From Isochrysis galbana (taxonomy: Eukaryota > Haptophyta > Isochrysidales > Isochrysidaceae), in NCBI GenBank assembly GCA_018136815.1, contig CM030940.1, positions 2,339,915-2,403,914 of the forward strand: DNA of 64,000 bases, given 5' to 3'. The translations under genes and the position numbers were made by a program. Each line of letters starts with the position of its first letter. Position 1 is the first letter of the stretch. Positions 40,946-51,466 of this stretch are shown here, one piece after another. The notes under the pieces are model-generated. The model saw only the letters and a list, made by a program, of their open reading frames with translations. It searched no databases and was not told the origin of the DNA.

Positions 40946-42215
40946 TCAAAGCTTGAGCTCATCGACGTCGATGAAGCTGGCAAGGTCGTCTCCGATGGGT
41001 GCGACTTCTCCGCGATGGACACCCCCCAACGCGACGACAAGCCAGAATCCAACACCTGCGGAGGGTCGTGATGTCAGCCAACCAAAGAACGTTGCCCCTA
41101 AATGAACCTGCCGTTGACGGTTCCCGGCAATGAGCCAATGAGCCACAAGAGTTGCACCATCAGAATAGGGTAGCAAAGCTGTCAGGTGTTGCCTGTGCGC
41201 AGGAATGTAAGCATATGCGTCCTGAGGAGGGCCCCGAATGGTCGAAGCAAGATCGGTCCGACAGGCTGGCAGTCTCACCAACGATTGCGAAAATGGAGGG
41301 GAAGGTGAGCAGGGGGTTGAGGTACCACGGCGGGCGCTCCTCCTTTCCTGAGAAGAAGCCGAAAATGTAGACGCCCTTCAACCACTCGATGGCCGCCTGA
41401 AGCACGCGCCAGGTTCGAGAAGGGCAACGGTGTCAGCCGACGGGATCAAGGAGGGGCCTGCAGGTCGTGCACACGAGCCGAGCGCGGCACTCACTTCGAG
41501 CCCTTCCTTCTTGGCCGGCTGCGACGCGAGCCGGTCTTCATAGGCGCGCTGAATGTCTGCCGGCGTACGCGGCACACCCGCATTGTCGGCGGCGAAAGTT
41601 CCGGACTCCGATTGGGGTGCCTGAAGGCGAGAGTGAACGAGCAAGAACTCTGGAGAGGTTGTGGCGGGCTTAGCAGAGTGGCATGAGAGAGAGGAGACGG
41701 CAGCGGGCATCCCGTCAGGTCCAGCGGGGCTGCAGGACGCGCACCTCGAAGTCAATCAGCTCTACGTCAAACACCAGCGTCGCATCTGGCGGGATAAGCG
41801 GCGGAATCCCCTTTTTTCCATACGCATACTGCGGTGAGCAAGTGATGCTCGCCCTCTCACCCTTTGCCATCGCTCCGACGGCCACCTCCCAGCCTCCGAT
41901 GACTTTCCCTTCTCCGAGGGTGAACTTGAAGGGTTTGCCACGGTCGCGTGAGGAGTCAAAGCGCTCACCAGAGACGGCAAGCCGGCCCTCATAGTGCACC
42001 GTCACCGTGGAGCCCCTCGGAGGAGAGATCCCTTCTCCTTCTCTCTCAATCCGCTTGAGAACTCCGCCGTCTCCGACGAGATCGAGCTGAGGAGCAAGAC
42101 CAGCGCTGAGCTGAAGCGTCAAAGGGGCCCGCGCAAGGCGGGGAGACCAGACCGATGGCCTCGATGAGGAAGGGAGCAAGGAGAGCAGCAAGAACGGAAA
42201 CGTTGCCGCCACCAT
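40946..42215 (-). CDS. FKBP-type prolyl isomerase with C-terminal membrane segment, four exons
   Basis: Exons 42215-41745, 41620-41495, 41396-41279 and 41055-40946 have GT-AG ends and consistent phases, giving 274 residues. An N-terminal hydrophobic leader ([13 protein letters not shown]) suggests secretory or plastid import. The FKBP domain (about 53-157) keeps the active-site residues: VHYEG, FDSS, PFKF, KVIGGWE, QYAYG, IPP and LVFDVEL. The later exons add a linker ([14 protein letters not shown]), [15 protein letters not shown] and one membrane helix assembled across an intron ([20 protein letters not shown]). The acidic tail is FIDVDELKL. FKBPs catalyse cis/trans prolyl isomerisation; membrane fusion suggests a folding role at a thylakoid or ER membrane. 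Confidence 0.85.
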
Positions 42216-42258
42216 CCTCCCAACCCGCGGCAGTAGGGGAGAGAGGGGAGGGAGGGGG

Positions 42259-42298
42259 GCAGGGCGGGGCGGGGCGGGGCGGGGCGGGGGGAGGGGGG
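42259..42298 (+). promoter_or_regulatory. GGGGC tandem, possible G-quadruplex near FKBP start
   Basis: AGGGCGGGGCGGGGCGGGGC continues to a G6 and AGGGGGG run. It lies 44-83 bp upstream of the FKBP ATG on the template side, so it could affect its promoter or 5' UTR. Confidence 0.4.
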
Positions 42299-42299
42299 C

Positions 42300-43990
42300 T
42301 TCGGAAGTGGTTTATCGATAATTTGAGAGGGGTTTTATTATGGTATTGTAGGAAGGGGGTGGGGGGGTGCGGCGAGATCGAGCTGCTGCATCGTGTGCAG
42401 TCACAGAGATTCCTTCGGGCGGTCCTTCAGCATTCTTGGCTGGTTCATTATGATAACTGCACCCCATCGGCCGAAGGAATTTGGGCAGTCGAGAACTCAT
42501 TTTCGTCGCCTCCCCCCGTCGTTCATGTGGCTCGAGTTTTCTTGTATAAAGCGGCTAGAGCTTATTCCTCATTCACCGGGCACACTTTTCTTACAACATA
42601 GAACATAGACATAGGACATGTGGTCTAGAGGCTCGAACTTCGTGGGCGTGCCGGCTTCGTGGGAGTGCTCGTGCCCATCCCTAGCCTCCCATGGCTCCCA
42701 GCTAGACCAAGACCGCCAGCAAGCCCAAGCCGGCCCGGGGACACTACACAGCACACCGCACATGCCACATGCCACATGCTTGCGGCACCCCTGGCCCCTG
42801 GCCAATGAAGAATGAAGAATAAAGACAAAGAGCTTGAGCTTGCAGCTTGCAATGTGCATGTCGTTATTAGTTATTAGGCGTCAGGCCGCGTTCCGTCGAC
42901 AGTGAAAAAAAAGCCAGTGCAAAAAAAGCCTGGAGATTCTGGGCTAACACCTATTAGGTCTTAGGTCACCTACTACGGCGTATGGATAGGCTGCACTACC
43001 TTACTACCGTCATCGCCCTTACCCTTATCTCCCTCCCCTCCGCCACCTCCCCTTCCCCTTTCGGTCTTTTTTCTTTGCGGTTTCCGGGGTCCGGCCCAGG
43101 TACACTACCTTGGGCCAAGTTCAGAGTGCGGGGCTTGGGCTGGCTTGTGGCTTGTGTCGCATCCGCGATCGACCCTCTACGTGCGCAACCGACCCTCCTA
43201 AGGTTACAGGGACGGACCAGCCGACCCGCGCTCTTTTCGTGCCCCGCCGCGTTTCTTCATGCCTGCCTCGCTTGCTTTGCGCGCTTGCCGGGCGGCGAGG
43301 ACATGACGCACGAGAGGCGGTGGAGGAGGAGAGAAATGCGCGGGTGAAGGAGCTCGATGAATTTAAGGGAGCCGATGAGCTGTTAATAAAAAAATTTTCC
43401 AACTGGGAAGGTGCTGGTCCGAAGTTTTTTCTTCAGTGAAGGTGCAGGTGAAGGTGAGAGTGCAGGAACTGCAGGTGCAGGTGAAGACACGGTGAACGGG
43501 GCGCGCTGGGCGGCCAGTAGCCCGCCAAGGTGGCTGTTGATCGTGCTCGCGTGGGATTGCAAGTTGAGAGCCAAAATTGATCAAGTGGTGGGGCACACCA
43601 CCCATGTTATCGGAAAAAATAAGCAGGCACCTGCACTGCACGCACACTCCTTCACTCCAACTGCGGCATCGACGCCACATACAGCTGCGGAGCCCGCGCG
43701 CGCACATCAAATCCCGCGCGCACACACCCGTTCTATTCAATACAAGATCCTCAAGCTGATTCATTCACTTATGCGGACATGGGAAGCGCAGCAGCGGAAG
43801 TGCAGCAGCAACACAACAGCCCCGCGCTGAACACATGAAGCCAGCGGGGGGCCCATTTTCAGAGGCTGGGCACGTTGTTGTCGCTGTCGCTCGAACATGC
43901 TCCCTCCGCTATTTCACCCTGCTGCGTTTCCTCGTGCTGTTCGTCCGTCTCGACTCCGGCTGATTCCAGACGCGTGCGCTCCCTGCCGAT
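42300..43990. other. No gene seen
   Basis: Unclassified intergenic DNA. 43429-43495 has an imperfect GGTGCAGGTGAAG/GAGTGCAGGAACTGCAG repeat. Short frames on both strands carry no recognisable domain. Confidence 0.4.
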
Positions 43991-43995
43991 CTTGT

Positions 43996-44124
43996 CAACT
44001 AAGTTTATACTTAGCTCGCCCATGGGGGGGCACGAGCCCCCCCCTCTCTCCACTCCTCCCCCGCCATGGGGGAGGAACCACCCATCCTCCTGGCACGCCT
44101 GATGGCTTGCCAGGAGGCCACTGC
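43996..44124 (-). mobile_element. Truncated GC-rich retroposon copy
   Basis: CAACTAAGTTTATACTTAGC followed by the GGGGGGGCACGAGCCCCCC hairpin and CCAGGAGGCCACTGC match the first 130 bp of 13854-14689. It stops abruptly at 44124. Loss of the other end is a 5' truncation if the element reads on the minus strand. No target duplication found. Confidence 0.75.
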
Positions 44125-44340
44125 GCAGCGCCCGGTGGGAGGAAGTAGAGGTTGTAGTCGATGAGGGGAAGGTCGTTTGCCTTCATTTGGTACCCGGTTG
44201 GAAAGGGCGCGCAGCCGCCCTTGCTGACCAAGCGGAAGAGGAGCATTCCTGAGAGGGGGTTGCCTCCCACAACCCCAACGCGGCAACCTGAGGAGGCCTC
44301 CCGCTTGGCCGAGACGGCAGCAACCTCGCTAGCCAACTCC
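44125..44340 (-). pseudogene. Coding-like fragment, unknown family
   Basis: The minus frame reads VGVVGGNPLSGMLLFRLVSK, then GGCAPFPTGYQMKANDLPLI, then DYNLYFLPPGA. The end is cut by the retroposon fragment. Part of it (GTACCAAATGAAGGCAAACG on the minus strand) also occurs at 981-1004. The family is unknown to me. Confidence 0.35.
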
Positions 44341-44399
44341 ACCTCGCCCTGCCGCCGGCGGCGTGCGTGCGGCGTCCCGCCTGGGTCGGGTGAAGGCAC

Positions 44400-44730
44400 A
44401 CCGGCCGGAGTCAGCCGACCACGTCAAGTGGCTAGGCGTGTGTGTGTGTGTGTGCGCGGGGTTTGTCACGTCGGGCGTCAGAGACGGTGGGGTGTAGCGT
44501 CAGCGCTTGGGTGTGACGGCGCATGGAGAGCGCTCCGAGTATCAAGGGGTACGCCTCGGCACGTCAGGGGAGGCACCAAAAACACACGGACATACACGCT
44601 ACGAGGCGGAGGGGCGGAGGGGCGGAGGGGCGGAGAGTCGACGGAGCGGCGAAGAGCCCGCCGACGGAAAGACGACCCGACCCTCGTGAGCCATCCCCCC
44701 CCTTCCCCCTCATGATGGCCCGCTACGAGC
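44400..44730. other. GC-rich spacer, no gene seen
   Basis: A (GT)n run at 44440-44453 and a GGCGGAGGGGC repeat at 44608-44634. No coding signal. Confidence 0.4.
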
Positions 44731-44731
44731 A

Positions 44732-46360
44732 TCACCCTAATACTCGTTCACTCCATACGAATGGATGTTTTGTCGAATGACGAGACATCGTCTCCTGTTT
44801 GATTCCAGTCCACTCCAATACCAGAGAATCCAGCTTGAGCCTTCCGTCGCCAACAGCGTTCGCGAGTATTTGAAATCCACCATCTGTGATACCTTGGTTT
44901 CGAGACAAATCGAGTTTCGTGAGCGTCTTATTCGCACTGAGCATTGCGATCAGATCGTCCATATGTTTGTCCGTGAATCCACAGGATCGCGCACGAAGGG
45001 TAGGCACCTTCAATCTAGGCAACAGCCTCAAAATCTGATACGCGTGTGCACGTTCCAAGTGCAACTCCTTCAAATTCGACAGCTCTGCTAAAAGGGGTGT
45101 ATGTGTTGTAAGACACACTTTTATTATTAATCTATCTAACTTTTCTAGGTGTTTATGAAGAACCCTAAATTCGTCTTCATTGACACGATCCAATTCAATA
45201 CTCTTGAGATTAATGCGCTCACAAATTTCCTTGATGTCGTGAGCACGATGAGCAACATCTGACACACGATAAGCAATATCTGACACATAGAGATGGGACA
45301 GATTCTGGAGTTCGTTCACTTTCGATGCGAATGCTTGCAGCCCTTGCCGACCTAGATTGTTTTCCGATATGGACAGTGTCTTTAGCTCGGAGAGGTGGTG
45401 TGCGTATTTCATGAATTGACACATGCCTCTCCAATCGAACTCATTATTACTTATATCAAGTTCCGTCAGACTTGCCCTTTGGGCGTTAGTTATCAGCTTC
45501 TCCATCCCAGGATTGGTTATGCCGCACGATCTCAGATTGAGGACCTTCAATGAAGGAGGCAACAATGGGACGAAATCTCCTAGTGCATTGAGTCGAAGGT
45601 GGAGCTTTTCGATTGCAGCGGCCCCGAGGGCGTCTGATAACGCCTCGACGAGGCCCCTGTCGTCTATACCGTTGTCATTGAGATTGAGCTCTTTCAGCGT
45701 CGTCTTCATCTGCCCCTCGATTATACAATCCTTCAACATGCGTATGTCCTCGCCAATACTGACGGTGTTGAGGACGAGCTTCTCAAGGTTTCCCAGAGTG
45801 CGAGTGTTTTTCTTTACGACTATCTCATTGTGCAAGGCCTCGATAAAATCGCACGTTTTATTAGAATCCAGTGGGCGGGAGACAAGCACGAGATTCTTGA
45901 GACAATCCAATTTGCTATTTTGTAGCAACGCACTGAATACGCTTATGTTCCGAAATATCAAAGTCTTGAGGGGAACCCTGGCTCCACAGTAGGAGTTGAT
46001 GAAGGTGGTCGCCTCTTGCGATATGACCTGATCCGCTTGCGACACGACTTGATCCTCGGCGAACCGGCCAAGCTGTAGAGTATCAAACGAATGGAGGCCC
46101 ACGTCACCGAAGTCTTGGGCAACGTCGATGCACTCGTGGCGCTGGAGAACCTCAAGCTCACGGAAGTGCAGGAGGTGGACCTGGGGGCCAGATTGCAAGG
46201 CAGCAAGGTGTTGTATCAGCTGGAAGAGTTGGCCCTCGTCAGATGCTCGTCCGCAGTGAATGGCGCATTTAGCCAGGCCCTGCGAGGCGTCATATGCCAC
46301 TTCGATGGAGCAACGGTAACTTGCTACCCTTGGAAGAGTCAGTGGGCCCAAAATGCGCAC
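44732..46360 (-). CDS. Leucine-rich-repeat protein (ribonuclease-inhibitor-like)
   Basis: One intronless 542-residue frame. At least ten LRR units of about 24-30 residues are visible from residue 185. Examples are LGNLEKLVLNTVSIGEDIRM, TTLKELNLNDNGIDDRGLVE, PSLKVLNLRSCGITNPGMEK, ASLTELDISNNEFDWRGMCQ and KTLTKLDLSRNQGITDGGFQ. The L-x-x-L-x-L-x-x-(N/C) pattern with alternating helices is the RI-like class, a protein-binding solenoid. No kinase, NB-ARC or F-box is seen and there is no signal peptide. Base composition is much less GC-rich than nearby genes, hinting at a different origin. Confidence 0.8.
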   Translation of the reverse strand: MRILGPLTLPRVASYRCSIEVAYDASQGLAKCAIHCGRASDEGQLFQLIQHLAALQSGPQVHLLHFRELEVLQRHECIDVAQDFGDVGLHSFDTLQLGRFAEDQVVSQADQVISQEATTFINSYCGARVPLKTLIFRNISVFSALLQNSKLDCLKNLVLVSRPLDSNKTCDFIEALHNEIVVKKNTRTLGNLEKLVLNTVSIGEDIRMLKDCIIEGQMKTTLKELNLNDNGIDDRGLVEALSDALGAAAIEKLHLRLNALGDFVPLLPPSLKVLNLRSCGITNPGMEKLITNAQRASLTELDISNNEFDWRGMCQFMKYAHHLSELKTLSISENNLGRQGLQAFASKVNELQNLSHLYVSDIAYRVSDVAHRAHDIKEICERINLKSIELDRVNEDEFRVLHKHLEKLDRLIIKVCLTTHTPLLAELSNLKELHLERAHAYQILRLLPRLKVPTLRARSCGFTDKHMDDLIAMLSANKTLTKLDLSRNQGITDGGFQILANAVGDGRLKLDSLVLEWTGIKQETMSRHSTKHPFVWSERVLG

Positions 46361-46497
46361 CTAAGCACGGAGGAGGGGAAGAACCCGGAAGGGAAGGGAG
46401 ACCAAATGATCAAAGTATGATCACCGTCGGCTTGAGGCCTCCTCCCTTCGTTTGACCGCTTCCCTTATGAGACGGGTCTGAAGAAACCGCGCGACGT

Positions 46498-46560
46498 CCA
46501 CCATGACATTGCGCTTTTGATGGCCTGGGTGGATGGGACTTTCTTCTCGATGGTTGGAAA
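46498..46560 (+). repeat. 38-bp direct repeat, copy 1
   Basis: GACATTGCGCTTTTGATGGC-CTGGGTGGATGGGA (from 46504) recurs at 47333-47366. Both are followed by TGGAAACAT. This copy directly precedes the membrane frame. Confidence 0.7.
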
Positions 46561-46611
46561 CATTAGCCGAAGGGTGGCCCTGTGAATATAAACTCGTGAG
46601 AGTATGTACGG

Positions 46612-47130
46612 ATGGTGCCGGTGTGGTTCGAGGCGTTCTGCATCGTGACGTCTGCGCTGATCTTCGCGCAAGGCCTTTGGGCTCGCAATGTCTTGATCGC
46701 GCTAGCAGGCATCGTGTCGCTCCTCTTCCGCACTCAGCGCATTCTCTTCGGAAACAGCTCTCTTCTATGGATTGACGTATCGGTGGCGTGCGCAGTCGTC
46801 GCCTACGCCGCGCTTTGTCTCGGGTTGGACGTGCGCGCACCTACCGTCTTCTTCTTGTTGAGTTGGGGCGCGTGGTCAGCGGGCGCCCAGACCCTCTCGT
46901 ACACCGCTCACATGATTGCTCACACGGCGGTGGTTGTAGCACTCTGTCACGGGTTGCTGTGTCGAGTGTCGTCGCGGGGGAGTAGCGCATGCAACCTGAG
47001 GAAACTTTCCCCGCCGGCCGAGCAGCCTACCCCGCCAAGTCGTGCACCGCCTCAAGAAAGTTGTTGGTTTCCCCCCCTACCCCCTCACGCGGAAATGTGT
47101 CAGATTTCGTCCATTAAAAAAAACCCATAG
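46612..47130 (+). CDS. Small membrane protein or membrane exon, unidentified
   Basis: From ATG 46612, four to five hydrophobic helices: WFEAFCIVTSALIFAQGLWA, NVLIALAGIVSLLF, WIDVSVACAVVAYAALCLGL, VFFLLSWGAWSAGAQTLSYT and HTAVVVALCHGLLC. From about residue 130 the frame enters repeat DNA (Pro-rich), so the true end is probably an intron or earlier stop near 46990. No family recognised. Confidence 0.45.
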   Translation: MVPVWFEAFCIVTSALIFAQGLWARNVLIALAGIVSLLFRTQRILFGNSSLLWIDVSVACAVVAYAALCLGLDVRAPTVFFLLSWGAWSAGAQTLSYTAHMIAHTAVVVALCHGLLCRVSSRGSSACNLRKLSPPAEQPTPPSRAPPQESCWFPPLPPHAEMCQISSIKKNP

Positions 47131-47700
47131 TTTGGGGGCAGCCCTCCTCCCCAAGTGGTGCATCGACCCCAGGAAGTTGTTGTTTTCCCCCCCTACCCCT
47201 CTACGCGGGACGTTGTCAGATTTCAATCCCATGTACAAGTGAGTGGGCGTTTACAACAAAAAGAACACCACGTAGGGGACCTTCGTCCAGTCTGAGAGGA
47301 GAGCTAATCTGACAACCTTCCGCGCGAGGGGGACATTGCGCTTTTGATGGCCTGGGTGGATGGGATTGGAAACATCTCAATCTTTACTACAACTTGGTCC
47401 AGATTAATGGGCGCAAGAGTTGAAACTGGTCTGGTAAACCTAGATCTCTATAAGATCCGTTATTATATTCCTTTATACGCAGTATAACTGAGTCATGCAG
47501 AACACAAGGTATGGGTTTACGATTTTGAATCACGGTTCCGAATGCAGCCATGATTTCGTCAAATGTACTGTTTACCGTGATTCCACTTGCAAAATGATCT
47601 ACCTATCTGAGCTGCGCGGTCGGTGGGGCGACGTTGTCAGATTTGCCCTCGAAAAGCGAGCACCTTCCACGCACCATAATCTGACAACTTTCCGCCTCCT
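47085..47700. repeat. TTGTCAGATT inverted-word cluster
   Basis: Copies on the plus strand at 47098 (GTGTCAGATTT), 47212 (GTTGTCAGATTT) and 47633 (GTTGTCAGATTT); on the minus strand at 47308 (AATCTGACAACCTTCCG) and 47680 (AATCTGACAACTTTCCG). Two roughly 110-bp tandem units (GTGCACCGCC...CTACCCCCTC, GTGCATCGAC...CTACCCCTCT) start near 47041 and 47156. Possibly a decayed inverted-repeat element. Confidence 0.5.
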
Positions 47701-47739
47701 CTCGCCCTCGCCCTCGCTCTCGCTCTCCTCCCCCGCTCT

Positions 47740-47882
47740 CCCTGCTCCGTCGACTCTCCGTCCGTCGACTTCTCTCCGCCCGCCCCCTCCGTCCGTCGAC
47801 TTCTCTCCGCCCGCCCCCTCCGCCCCTCCGCCCCCTCCGCCCCCTCCGCCCCCTCCGCCCCTCCGCCCCTCCGCCTCTCCCC
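47740..47882. repeat. C-rich minisatellite
   Basis: Two copies of CCGTCGACTTCTCTCCGCCC-GCCCCCT (from 47760 and 47790) and then CCTCCGCCC units. The reverse complement gives Arg/Gly/Glu frames, which are artefacts. Confidence 0.85.
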
Positions 47883-48057
47883 TGCTTTCGCCCCAAATCT
47901 AAAAAGTTCGGACGGCCATGCCCACCAGCGCTGCATCAGACGCTCACTCCAATGCCCCACACGAAGAGCGCTTCAAGCGCAAGCGCAACCAGGGGGTGAC
48001 CGACTCAGAGGGCATCAATTGCTCATGGAAGCGATTCTCCTGGTCGTGCTTTCCAAT

Positions 48058-48978
48058 CTACTCGTCGATTGCCGCCTCAGCTGGCAATGGGACGGGCACG
48101 CGTATGTAGTATCGGCCCTCCTCAACGGGAGCGCATCGCGAACCTGTTCCGACAGCTGGGCATAGACTTCGTGGAGGAAACGCCCTGGTGATTGTCGGGG
48201 GGCGGTAGCGGTAGCCGGGATTCAACAATCGAAACGTTTTACAACAAAAAAAAACTGGCACCGAATGAAGGCAAGGCGCCTGAGGGAGGCTGGGCGAAGG
48301 AAGGATTGGTTGAGGTGGATTGGTGAGGGTGTATTGGGGGTTCAGGTGAGGATGGGGAAAGTGAGAGGTGGGGTAGGCAGGGACGGCGGAGGCATCGGAC
48401 GGGTCGACGGGCGAGGGTTTGGGCGTGGTGGGGGGTGGAAAGGGTGAGTAGAAGGACGGCTGTGCGGGCGTGGCGGTGACGCTGGCGTGTTGCGGCCAGT
48501 GTTGCTGTGTTTGGGTGGATTGTGGCTGGATCATGTGGGGTGGTTGATCAGGGCTGGAGGAGGCGGACGGGGGCGGGGCTGGAGGAGGCTCGGGGACTGT
48601 GGTGATCGGAACGCGGGGAGCAGGGAGAGAGTGGGAAGGCGTGGAGGACACGCCTCCGCTACCATGTGATGGGCTGTGTAGAGCTGTGGCTGTGGTGCGG
48701 CTGGGTGTGAGTGGGAGGTGAGAAGTAACATGGGATGTATGGCTCACTTGGAGCGTGGGAGGGGAGACAACAGGGAGCGAAGGAGCACACGGGGACGGGG
48801 CTGGGATCGTGGGCACACTCTCGGTCGACATGGGGCGTCGCAGCACAAGGACGGGGACGAGGAGCAGACGGGAGAGGCACGAGGGGGCGCTCGAGCGGCG
48901 ATGCTGAGCGTACTTGGGACACCGAGGGAAAACGTCACGCGCGGGGGGGAGGGAATCGCGCGGGAAAGAACTAGACAA
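48058..48978 (-). CDS. Pro/Ser/Thr/His-rich frame, coding status doubtful
   Basis: A 306-codon frame rich in P, S, T, H and Q (for example LPLTPSRTTATALHSPSHGS, QSTQTQQHWPQHASVTATPA). No globular domain, signal peptide or membrane segment is clear. A related short fragment lies at 30325-30540. Such composition can come from low-complexity C-rich DNA, so this may not be a gene. Confidence 0.25.
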   Translation of the reverse strand: MSSSFPRDSLPPARDVFPRCPKYAQHRRSSAPSCLSRLLLVPVLVLRRPMSTESVPTIPAPSPCAPSLPVVSPPTLQVSHTSHVTSHLPLTPSRTTATALHSPSHGSGGVSSTPSHSLPAPRVPITTVPEPPPAPPPSASSSPDQPPHMIQPQSTQTQQHWPQHASVTATPAQPSFYSPFPPPTTPKPSPVDPSDASAVPAYPTSHFPHPHLNPQYTLTNPPQPILPSPSLPQAPCLHSVPVFFCCKTFRLLNPGYRYRPPTITRAFPPRSLCPAVGTGSRCAPVEEGRYYIRVPVPLPAEAAIDE

Positions 48979-49207
48979 AAGGAGGCCGGAAACTCAAGGA
49001 AGCACTCGGGGAGAAACGGGAGGGGAGAGAGGGGGGAGGGCTTCCGCGGGGGAGCCGGGGAGAGGAGAGGAGGAGGGAGGGGGGGCGGACCGATACGGGA
49101 CGATACGGGAAGAAGGGAGTTGGGGCGCGGCGACGGAGAGGGAGTCGCGCGGGAAGACCTAAAAATGGAACGTACGAGGGGGAAGTGTACAAGGCCCCCC
49201 CTTTACC

Positions 49208-49245
49208 CGCGACAGGACTCGTGCCCTCTCTTGAGTGGACCAAGT
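49208..49245 (+). mobile_element. Short retroposon end, degenerate
   Basis: CTCGTGCCCTCTCTTGAGTG-GACCAAGTATAAGCTTG resembles the CTCGTGCCCCCC...CCAAGTATAAACTTAG end of 18561-19318. It is a severely 5'-truncated copy if the family reads in this direction. Confidence 0.4.
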
Positions 49246-49556
49246 ATAAGCTTGTCGTTGCAAATGCCCAGAGACTTTGTTTCCCCACCGCTTCGATAAT
49301 GCGTCGCAAAGCACTTGAGCAAGCACGAAGCGGGCGCACTCAAGTCACGCATGGTTGCGCAGCGCGCAGTGCACAATTTCAATTGTTCTATGACCCCTCC
49401 GAGGTTGTAAGTTGGAAGCGATCCCAGAGGATGGACTGCTAGATTGCGTGCGCCAGCGTGCATAGACCGCGACTCCCATAATGAGTCCTGGACACGTTCA
49501 ACCTTGTGCATAATTCCCCGCCACACACTTGATTCAAAACTTTTGCGGGCCTTCAC

Positions 49557-50887
49557 TCACTTGTTCGTGTTTGTCTTCGGGATCTCGAGCTGCTTCTCCA
49601 GCTCACTGATACGCTCTTGAAGAGTTTTGATCTCCTCGTCACGCTTAGCTGCCGCTGCCGCAGCAGCCGCTTCCGCGTCGGCCTTCGCCTTGGCAAGCAT
49701 GAAGGCAAGTACCTTTTGCACTTTGATCTGCGGCGCAAAGAGTTGCGGGGCACAGTAAGGAAAATGTTTTCCTCGTGCGGCTAGATCCACGATGCAGCGC
49801 TCCGAATGGTTGCATCGCCATAGTCGACAGAGAGAATAAGTTTGGAGTGTGGGAAGCGTCAACTTCCATAGCCTGGAGCAAGGATGAGTTTTTTTGGCGG
49901 TATTGGGGCATGGGAAGAGCCGAGCACCTCTGTCTGCATAACCTCTTCATCGAGCTCCGCCTGCATCTGCCCCATTCGCTCATTGGCCACAGTTAGAGTC
50001 TCGCGCATGACTTCGCACTGGTCCGATATGGCCTCGTAGTCAGCCTCGAGGGCGAACAGCTCGGCTTCGAGAGTCTCGATCGCCTCGGCTGAGACGGTAG
50101 ACACGCCCTCAGAATCATCCACGCCCGCACGTGCCGCAGACACGATCGCGTCCTCATGGTTGGGGACGAACTTACCCCCTGTGGCCAGGATGACTGAGCT
50201 GTCCTGCGCGCTGCCCTGCATTGAAGCCGTATTGACAGCTTTGCGTGCCGTCTGCTGCGCCTCTTGAACCTTTGCGAGCCAGAAGTTGGCCGTACTCTGC
50301 AGCTCCTTTTCATGCTGCTCCTTGAGCGTCTGCATGGCCTCCTCTGCCGCTGCCCGCTCTTGCTCCAATAGCCGCTGCCAGGCAGATGCCACCAGATCGG
50401 CGTCATCCGAGCCCGTCTCCACCCTTGCTTCCCCACGCTTACCCGCGCTAGTGTCGGGTGGCGGCGCGATTGGCGGCGGCGGCATAGCGTGCACCGCTGC
50501 AGCAGGTGCCGCGGCGGCGAGCAGCGCCGCCACCCTTGCCTCGTCTGCGGCTGCTGCCTGTGCGCGCGCCTCGGCGGCGACGCCCATCGCATAGGATGCC
50601 CTCTCGCGCTCGTCCGCCGACGCGCCAAGCATCGGCATCATCGCCCGCTCGCGTGCCTCCAGCTCTGCAATCTCGAGCTCTCTTCTCTCAATCTCGCGGA
50701 GCAGCGCCGCCCGCCGAGAGTCCCAGTAGCCTCCCACGGCGTCGAGCTGCATGGTGGGTGAAGAACATCGTGGCGATAGGCGTCGAGCACCTACGAGAAG
50801 GCCTGATGCTCTCCCCGCCGCGCACAGAAGCACCAGCAGAGGAGGAGAGAGCCGGCGCGGCGCACAGCGAGAAGCGCCGCACGACAT
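49557..50887 (-). CDS. Predicted plastid-targeted coiled-coil protein, two exons
   Basis: Exon 1 50887-49928 and exon 2 49727-49557 join in phase 0 across a 200-nt GT-AG intron, 376 residues. Met at 50887 starts a signal peptide (RRLSPPLLVLLCAAGRASGL) followed by a Ser/Arg-rich transit-like stretch (GARRLSPRCSSPTMQ), the bipartite form used by algae with secondary plastids. Then follow helices (RRAALLREIERRELEIAELE, ARAQAAAADEARVAALLAAA, LEQERAAAEEAMQTLKEQHE, AIETLEAELFALEADYEAIS). Exon 2 ends the coil with AAAKRDEEIKTLQERISELE. No enzyme motif. A further upstream Met (50947) gives only a poly-Pro extension. Confidence 0.65.
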
Positions 50888-50888
50888 T

Positions 50889-51460
50889 ACGAGAGGGGGG
50901 TGGGGGGGGGGGGGGGGGGAGGAGGAAGGGGGGGGGGCGGAATTCATTTACTCTCTAAGTCTCTATTGTCTATTGGTTGGAAGCCTACTAAAGCTCTAGA
51001 GTAGGAGTATACTCTGCTCAAGATAGAGGCTAGAGGAGAAGTTTTTTTTACGATTTCATACGGGTGAAACCCTGGTATAGTAGGTGTGTCGCCCAGAATC
51101 TTCAGATTTTTTTTCTCGGGGATATGATGATATTCGAGGATGGCAAGGATTGGGAGAATCCGGGTGTCGCCTTAGCCTTAGACGATAGGGATGGGGGAGG
51201 GTCAGAGTTTTATGTTTTATGGTTGTGTTAGTATAACCTTAGTGCTGCGGGACCGTAGCCCTTCGACGGCCACGGAGCCCCTCCCCCGCGATGGGGTATG
51301 TGCGCGGTTGGCGCATGGCTCGCCCGGTGTATGTGGCTAGGAATGCTAGCTAACAAGATGTCTTACGATACTATAAGCTCTAAAGGGGAGAGAGTTTAGC
51401 CTATAACCCTAACTTGTTTTATAGTTAGAGTGTAGGAATAGGGACGAGGTATGAAAATAT
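50889..51460. other. Spacer between divergent plastid-protein genes
   Basis: The start shows G-rich runs (50894-50938, G-quadruplex-capable). The rest (51000-51420) is AT-richer and gene-free, and should hold both promoters. No obvious TATA pair. Confidence 0.4.
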
Positions 51461-51466
51461 CGAGAC

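Noticed and set aside
49203-49556. A gene downstream of the plastid coiled-coil protein on the minus strand
   Set aside because: The frame shows no conserved content; the true 3' exon of the neighbour is explained by splicing to 49727-49557.
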